Source: Brevibacillus borstelensis
Lineage (GTDB): Bacteria; Bacillota; Bacilli; Brevibacillales; Brevibacillaceae
NCBI RefSeq assembly: GCF_003710865.1
Contig: NZ_RHHO01000011.1
Span: 124,001-188,000, forward strand
Direction of reading: 5' to 3'
DNA: 64,000 nt
Shown: in pieces, positions 59,104-64,000 of the stretch
How the letters are laid out: each line of letters opens with the position of its first letter
Position numbering within the stretch: position 1 is the first letter of the stretch
Position numbers and translations under genes: made by a program
Notes under the pieces: generated by a model
Databases searched by the model: none
Seen by the model: the letters and a program-made list of their open reading frames with translations, nothing else
Told to the model about the DNA's origin: nothing

Positions 59104-60018
59104 ATGGGAGGATTATGGAAGCAATGCTTGCGGATTGTCCTCGTCTTGTTTGGCATCTCGACAATCGCATTTTTTCTCATCCATTTATCGGGGGACCCTG
59201 TGCTCCTGATGCTGCCGCCGGAGGCAACCCAGGAGGAGATCGATGCATTTCGCCATCAGATGGGCTTTGACAGACCGCTTTCCGAGCAATACGTCAACTT
59301 CCTGGTGCAAGCTGTCCAGGGGGATTTCGGCAAGTCGCTCAAATTCCACCAGCCCTCGCTCGATGTCGTTTTGGAGAGAATTCCGGCCACGCTGGAGCTG
59401 ACGCTGTTTGCGACTCTGCTCAGCATTGTCATCGCCATTCCACTGGGCATCTACTCGGCGGTCAACCGCAACTCTCTGTCGGAAAACCTCGTGACCGTCG
59501 CCGTTTTTCTCGGACAGTCGATGCCGATCTTCTGGACCGGGATCATGCTGATGCTCCTGTTTGGGGTGAAGCTCCACTGGCTGCCCGTTTCAGGGAGAGG
59601 GACGTTTGCCCATTTGATCATGCCGGCCTTTACGCTCGCGGTGTGGGTCGCTCCGACAACGCTCCGGATCGTCCGCTCCAGCATGCTTGAGGTGCTGCAG
59701 CAGGATTACATCCGGACCGCCCGTTCCAAGGGGCTTGCAGAGAAGGTGGTCATTTATAAGCATGCCTTGAAAAATGCGGCGATCCCGATCATTACGGTCA
59801 TCGGGTTTCAGATCGGGAAGCTGCTGGGCGGAGCCGTCGTGACGGAGACCGTCTTTGCCTGGCCGGGAGTCGGACAACTGGTCGTCAAGGCGATCTACAC
59901 GGCTGACTATCCGCTGGTGCAGGCATGTGTCGTTATCCTGGCGCTGATCGTGGCTACGATGAATTTCAGCGTCGACTCGATGTACCGCTATCTGAATCCG
60001 AAAATCAAATCTGGCTAA
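59104..60018 (+). CDS. Peptide ABC transporter permease, DppB type
   Basis: The 304-residue protein has six membrane segments, the DppB N-terminal signature (QCLRIVLVLFGISTIAFFLIHLSGDP) and the EAA loop (DYIRTARSKGLAEKVVIYKHALKNA). It pairs with the following permease. GGAGG (AAAGGAGGGAAGTGCA) precedes ATG 59104; the gap to the binding-protein gene is 48 bp. Confidence 0.94.
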   Translation: MGGLWKQCLRIVLVLFGISTIAFFLIHLSGDPVLLMLPPEATQEEIDAFRHQMGFDRPLSEQYVNFLVQAVQGDFGKSLKFHQPSLDVVLERIPATLELTLFATLLSIVIAIPLGIYSAVNRNSLSENLVTVAVFLGQSMPIFWTGIMLMLLFGVKLHWLPVSGRGTFAHLIMPAFTLAVWVAPTTLRIVRSSMLEVLQQDYIRTARSKGLAEKVVIYKHALKNAAIPIITVIGFQIGKLLGGAVVTETVFAWPGVGQLVVKAIYTADYPLVQACVVILALIVATMNFSVDSMYRYLNPKIKSG

Positions 60019-60032
60019 GCGAGGTGATTGCG

Positions 60033-60947
60033 ATGAGCAGCGCAGGGTTGCAAACCGCTGCTGAGCCGGTATTGGAAACCCCAAAACCGGCCGTGCCCGA
60101 ATGGAAGCGGAAGTACCGGAAGTTTGTGAAAAATCCCATCGGCATCATAGGGCTGGTCATGGTTTTGCTGATCACCTTCATTTCGATCGCGGCACCGCTG
60201 TTGACCAGCCACGATCCGATCGAAGTCAATCTGGAGAAAAAATTGCAGCCGCCGGTCTGGCAGGAGGGCGGCACGTGGGAGCACTGGCTGGGAACGGATG
60301 AGGTCGGGCGCGATGTATGGGCTCGCCTCGTGTACGGTTCGCGCGTATCGTTGTCGGTCGGATTTTTTGCCGTCGTGATTTCCTTGGCACTGGGAACGGC
60401 GCTGGGGATTCTGGCCGGGTATTTTCGCGGCAAAACGGATTTTGCCATTTCCACCGTAATCGACATCATGATGGCGTTTCCCTTTATTCTCCTGGCGCTG
60501 GCGACGATAGCCGTTATGGGTCCGAGTCTTTTGAACATGATTCTCGTCCTCGGCCTGACAGACTGGACGCAGTACGCGCGTCTGGTCAGAGGTGATGTGA
60601 TCAGTCTGCGGGAGCAGGAGTTTATTCAGGCGGGGTACGCGCTGGGAAGCCGGCACTGGCGGATTATTTGGCGGCATCTTTTGCCCAACTGTCTGCCGTC
60701 TGTCATCGTGCTGGCCACACTGGCCATGGCCCGGGCCATCCTGATGGAATCGTCGCTCAGCTTTCTCGGACTCGGTGTCAGTTCCCCTACACCTAGCTGG
60801 GGGTTTATGATGAGTACAGGCAGGCCTTATATCGCGACGGCATGGTGGCTGGCGACGCTGCCGGGCATCGCAATCCTGATCACAGTCCTCGGCATCAATT
60901 TGGCAGGTGACCGCATTCGCGATATGCTGGATCCGAAGGTCGATTAA
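60033..60947 (+). CDS. Peptide ABC transporter permease, DppC type
   Basis: A 304-residue protein with the DppC layout: cytosolic start, six membrane segments, the conserved [24 protein letters not shown] segment and the EAA loop ([24 protein letters not shown]). It forms the heterodimeric channel with the DppB-type permease. ATG 60033 follows GAGGTGA, 14 bp after the previous stop; the open frame extends to 59925 within the upstream gene. Confidence 0.94.
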   Translation: MSSAGLQTAAEPVLETPKPAVPEWKRKYRKFVKNPIGIIGLVMVLLITFISIAAPLLTSHDPIEVNLEKKLQPPVWQEGGTWEHWLGTDEVGRDVWARLVYGSRVSLSVGFFAVVISLALGTALGILAGYFRGKTDFAISTVIDIMMAFPFILLALATIAVMGPSLLNMILVLGLTDWTQYARLVRGDVISLREQEFIQAGYALGSRHWRIIWRHLLPNCLPSVIVLATLAMARAILMESSLSFLGLGVSSPTPSWGFMMSTGRPYIATAWWLATLPGIAILITVLGINLAGDRIRDMLDPKVD

Positions 60948-60984
60948 ACACCAGCAGCATAAAAAGGAAAGGAAGGAATTCCAC

Positions 60985-62100
60985 ATGAAAGCTGAAAAGG
61001 TTGTTCTCCGCAAAATGAGCATGACGCTGAAATCTCCGTTTCAAACGAGCTTCGGCACGCAGATCGTCCGTGATTTTATTTTGGTTGAGGTGCATACCAA
61101 GGATTTCGTCGGGTACGGTGAATGCGTCGTGTCCGGCGAGCCGCTCTACAGTGAAGAGACGGTCGGCACGGCATGGCATATGCTGGAAGACTTTCTCCTC
61201 CCGATGCTCTTTGAAAAGGGCGAGATCACCCACCCGGATGAGGTCGGGGCACTGTTTGCTCCGATTCGTCGCAATAATATGGCAAAATCGGCTCTGGATG
61301 CCGCCTATTGGGATTTGTACGCAAAAGAACAGGGCATTTCGCTGGCAAAAGCGCTCGGCGGGACAAAAGACAAGATCGACGTCGGCATCAGCCTGGGAAT
61401 CGAAGCGGACATCAACGATCTTTTCCGCAATGTGGAAAAGTATCTGGAGCTCGGCTATCGCCGGATGAAGATCAAGATCGCTCCGGGCAAGGACGTCCAG
61501 GTCATTCGGGCACTGCGCGAGCGCTTCGGCAATATCCCGATGATGGCAGACGCCAACTCCGCGTATACGCTGGAGGACGTGGACATTTTGAAACAGCTTG
61601 ACGAATTCGACCTGATGATGATCGAGCAGCCGCTGGCTCACGATGACATCATCGACCACGCCACTCTGCAAAAAGCGCTAAAAACGCCGATCTGTCTGGA
61701 TGAGAGCATTCACTCCTACGACGATGCACGCAAGGCAATCGAGCTGGGCAGCACCCGGATTATCAATATGAAGGTAGGGCGAGTCGGCGGGCTCTCGGAA
61801 GCAAAGCGCATCCACGATCTGTGCCAGGAAAAAGGCATCCCGCTGTGGTGCGGGGGCATGCTCGAGTCCGGGATCGGCCGGGCGCACAACATCGCCGTGA
61901 CGACCTTGCCGAACTTCACGCTTCCCGGAGATACCGCAGGCTCGTCCCGTTACTGGAAGGAGGATATCATTTCTCCAGAGGTGGAGGTGGACGCTGACGG
62001 AACGATTGCCGTCCCGGACCTGCCTGGGATCGGCTATACACCGGTGCCGGAATTGATTGAAAAATACACAACAGCCAGCAAGGTTGTGACGAGAGGGTAG
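60985..62100 (+). CDS. N-acyl/N-succinylamino-acid racemase, enolase superfamily (MenC-like)
   Basis: The 371-residue enzyme has the muconate-lactonizing subgroup active site: KIK motif Lys162/Lys164, metal ligands Asp189 (MADAN), Glu214 (MIEQPL) and Asp239 (CLDES), and the opposite base Lys263 (NMKVGRVGG). The same fold covers o-succinylbenzoate synthase and N-succinylamino-acid racemase. Placement between a peptide transporter and an M20 deacylase rather than menaquinone genes favours the racemase role, converting N-acyl-D- to N-acyl-L-amino acids. ATG 60985 is preceded by AAGGAAGG. Confidence 0.88.
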   Translation: MKAEKVVLRKMSMTLKSPFQTSFGTQIVRDFILVEVHTKDFVGYGECVVSGEPLYSEETVGTAWHMLEDFLLPMLFEKGEITHPDEVGALFAPIRRNNMAKSALDAAYWDLYAKEQGISLAKALGGTKDKIDVGISLGIEADINDLFRNVEKYLELGYRRMKIKIAPGKDVQVIRALRERFGNIPMMADANSAYTLEDVDILKQLDEFDLMMIEQPLAHDDIIDHATLQKALKTPICLDESIHSYDDARKAIELGSTRIINMKVGRVGGLSEAKRIHDLCQEKGIPLWCGGMLESGIGRAHNIAVTTLPNFTLPGDTAGSSRYWKEDIISPEVEVDADGTIAVPDLPGIGYTPVPELIEKYTTASKVVTRG

Positions 62101-62105
62101 GACAA

Positions 62106-63254
62106 ATGAGTGTAAAAGCGGTTTGCGACTATCTGAGAGAGTGTCAGGCTGACATCGTCCGGACATATGAAGAGCTTCACGAGGTGGCCGAGCCGAGCTG
62201 GCAGGAAGAGAAAACCTCGCAGTACCTGGCACAGCGGCTGCAGGCGGCCGGGCTGACTGTACGGACGTACCCTGGCCATTTTGGACTGACCGTGGATATT
62301 CCGGGCGAGGAAGAGGGAGTCGTCGCGCTGCGGGCTGACATGGATGCGCTTGTGCAGGAAGTGGACGGAGTGGTGCGTCCGAATCACTCCTGCGGACACG
62401 ACGGACACAGCACAATGGTCCTCTACGCCGCCCTGGCCTTCGCCGCAGCGGGTATACGTCCGAAAAAGACAGTCCGCTTCCTCTTTCAGCCGGCGGAGGA
62501 AAAGGTGGGCGGAGCGCTGCAGATGATGAAGGATGGGGCGCTGGAAGGCGTCGAAATGCTGTTTGGCGTCCATGTCCGGCCAGTCATGGAATTGGCCAAC
62601 GGTACGGCTGCTCCCGCCATTTTGCATGGTGCCAGCGCGTCGATCCACGGCACCATTTCCGGGCTGCAAGCGCACGCTTCACGGCCGGAACGCGGGAAGA
62701 ACGTCATCGAAACGGCATCTATGCTCGTTCAATCGCTGCAAAACATCCGCCTGGAGGCAGGCTGTCCATTCTCCGTGAAAATGACACAGCTGGCTGCCGG
62801 CGGGGATACCTCCAATGTCATTCCGGACAGGGCCACTTTCAAGCTGGATGTGCGGGCGCAGACCAACGAGGGCATGGAGGAGCTGCAGGAAAAGCTGAAG
62901 CACACTATGCAGCACGTAGGGAGTCTGATGGGAACCCCGATCGAATGGAGCATTCCCGGTGCGGTTCCAGCCGCAACCTTTAACGAACGTGCAGCAGGAA
63001 TGATGCGTGAAGCGATCTCGCTCGTATTGGGGGAAGAGAACATTGCCGGACCTTGCGTTTCCCCGGGGGGAGAGGACTTCCACTTTTACACCTACCACAA
63101 TCCGGGGCTGGCCGGAACGATGCTCGGCCTGGGATGCGGCCTGGCCCCCGGCTTGCACCATCCTGACATGTCCTTTGACACAAAGGCGCTTGTCGCCGGA
63201 GCGCAAATATTGGCGACATCGGTACTGATGGCCGCCAGCGGAAAGGAAGTGTGA
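62106..63254 (+). CDS. M20 family amidohydrolase, probable N-acyl-L-amino-acid deacylase
   Basis: A 382-residue peptidase M20D protein: metal ligands in NHSCGHDGHS (Cys96, His98), PAEEK (Glu131/Glu132), GVHVRP (His156) and a C-terminal LHHPDMSF histidine. It is the class of hippurate hydrolases, AmhX and N-acyl-amino-acid deacylases. Five bases separate it from the racemase gene, as in the known racemase plus desuccinylase modules that turn D-amino acids into L-amino acids. The acyl group handled is unknown. Confidence 0.9.
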   Translation: MSVKAVCDYLRECQADIVRTYEELHEVAEPSWQEEKTSQYLAQRLQAAGLTVRTYPGHFGLTVDIPGEEEGVVALRADMDALVQEVDGVVRPNHSCGHDGHSTMVLYAALAFAAAGIRPKKTVRFLFQPAEEKVGGALQMMKDGALEGVEMLFGVHVRPVMELANGTAAPAILHGASASIHGTISGLQAHASRPERGKNVIETASMLVQSLQNIRLEAGCPFSVKMTQLAAGGDTSNVIPDRATFKLDVRAQTNEGMEELQEKLKHTMQHVGSLMGTPIEWSIPGAVPAATFNERAAGMMREAISLVLGEENIAGPCVSPGGEDFHFYTYHNPGLAGTMLGLGCGLAPGLHHPDMSFDTKALVAGAQILATSVLMAASGKEV

Positions 63255-63256
63255 AC

Positions 63257-64000
63257 ATGCAACCGATCCTTCAGGTAGAAGACTTGCACATCTCCTTTCG
63301 GGGAGAAGATGGCGACCTGAACCCGGTGAGCGGCATCGATTTTCGCGTCCATGCGGGAGAGACGCTGGGAATTGTCGGGGAGTCAGGCTGCGGAAAGAGC
63401 GTTACTTCTCTGGCGATCATGGGGCTTTTGCCAAAGGGGATCGGCCGGGTCAGCGGAGGGCGCATTTTGTTTCAGGACAAAAGCATTGCGGACATGAGCC
63501 AAACCGACCTGCAGAAGCTACGCGGAAATGAAATTGCGATGATCTTCCAGGAACCGATGACCTCGCTCAATCCGGTGTATACGATCGGCGAACAGCTCGG
63601 TGAACAGATCCGTCTGCACCTCGGCCTGGGCAAGCGGGAGGCCCGGGAGAGAGCGATTGAGATGCTCAGAATGGTCGGGATTCCCCGTGCGGAGGAGATC
63701 GTGAAGGAATACCCCCATCAGCTGTCCGGGGGGATGAGGCAGCGCGTCATGATCGCCATGGCGATGTCCTGCGATCCGAAGCTGTTGATTGCCGACGAGC
63801 CGACGACAGCCCTCGATGTGACGATCCAGGCGCAGATTCTGGACCTGATGCGAGAATTGAAGGAAAAGAGGGGTACCTCGATCATCTTTATTACCCATGA
63901 CCTCGGGGTAGTCGCGGAGATGTGCGACCGGGTGGTGGTCATGTATGCGGGACAGGTGATCGAGGAGGCTGCTGTCCGGGAGCTGTTCCAAAATCCGCAG
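63257..64000 (+). CDS. Peptide ABC transporter ATP-binding protein, DppD/OppD type (3' end missing)
   Basis: ATG 63257 begins two bases after the deacylase stop, and 248 codons run open to the window edge. Walker A is GESGCGKS, the Q-loop FQEPMTSLNPV, the signature LSGGMRQRVMIAMAM, Walker B LLIADEPTTALDV and the H-loop ITHDLG, all typical of DppD/OppD. The missing C-terminus should contain the oligopeptide-transporter C-terminal region. A DppF/OppF partner is expected just beyond the window. Confidence 0.93.
   Translation, partial: MQPILQVEDLHISFRGEDGDLNPVSGIDFRVHAGETLGIVGESGCGKSVTSLAIMGLLPKGIGRVSGGRILFQDKSIADMSQTDLQKLRGNEIAMIFQEPMTSLNPVYTIGEQLGEQIRLHLGLGKREARERAIEMLRMVGIPRAEEIVKEYPHQLSGGMRQRVMIAMAMSCDPKLLIADEPTTALDVTIQAQILDLMRELKEKRGTSIIFITHDLGVVAEMCDRVVVMYAGQVIEEAAVRELFQNPQ

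Noticed and set aside
60015-61022. 335-codon antisense frame over the DppC-type permease
   Set aside because: Arg/Gln/His-rich reverse translation of a membrane protein; no start signal.

Overview
The window reads as a chromosome segment of an aerobic, endospore-forming Bacillota bacterium of moderate GC content, most likely Brevibacillus or a close relative. The pointers are a GerA/GerC/GerB-type germinant receptor operon, a very small YjcZ-like sporulation miniprotein, YqgQ, a stand-alone RelA/SpoT synthetase next to pepV, strong AGGAGG ribosome binding sites, and frequent GTG/TTG starts. The genus is an inference from gene content. No rRNA, tRNA, CRISPR array, prophage or intact insertion sequence was seen.

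Layout. 1-11.4 kb: truncated (p)ppGpp synthetase, PepV dipeptidase, DEAD-box helicase, secreted serine hydrolase, small YvyF-like protein, RsmF-like rRNA methyltransferase, a membrane protein paired with a soluble chemoreceptor, a 16-bp tandem repeat and an exported M14 peptidase. 11.6-21.6 kb: glucuronyl-epimerase-like secreted protein, methyltransferase, HppD, and a LytS/LytR two-component system followed by a CstA-type transporter and its small YbdD-type partner (probably pyruvate uptake), then an inositol-monophosphatase-family enzyme. 21.7-25.9 kb: germinant receptor operon with an extra small membrane protein. 26-36.3 kb: POT peptide transporter, SGNH hydrolase, sporulation miniprotein behind a run of hairpins, a polar amino acid ABC transporter with a duplicated binding-protein gene, a preQ1-riboswitch-controlled queuosine operon (transporter plus QueF), an AEC transporter and a PrcB-domain protein. 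36.3-45.3 kb: an ABC-F ATPase behind a leader peptide and intrinsic terminator, an MFS transporter, YqgQ, and an operon of phospholipid-methyltransferase-like enzyme, DedA and a VanRS-like two-component system; then a Nudix hydrolase with a small membrane protein. 45.4-56.4 kb: transketolase, an AT-rich gap with a probable Spo0E-like gene remnant, a class A penicillin-binding protein whose first third has a different base composition from the rest, an L,D-transpeptidase, an AAA ATPase, a YwqG-like protein, TrmB and an NlpC/P60 hydrolase. 56.5-64 kb: an RpiR-type regulator followed by a peptide ABC transporter operon that contains an N-acylamino-acid racemase and an M20 deacylase and runs off the right edge.

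The points most worth attention are the probable translation-coupled attenuator in front of the ABC-F gene, the compositional mosaic in the penicillin-binding protein with gene debris just upstream, the racemase plus deacylase module embedded in an oligopeptide transporter operon, the membrane protein plus soluble chemoreceptor pair, and the chain of short hairpins ahead of the miniprotein. Cell-wall and membrane functions recur (serine hydrolase, PBP, L,D-transpeptidase, NlpC/P60, DedA, phospholipid methyltransferase), but they lie in separate operons and nothing shows a single shared system.
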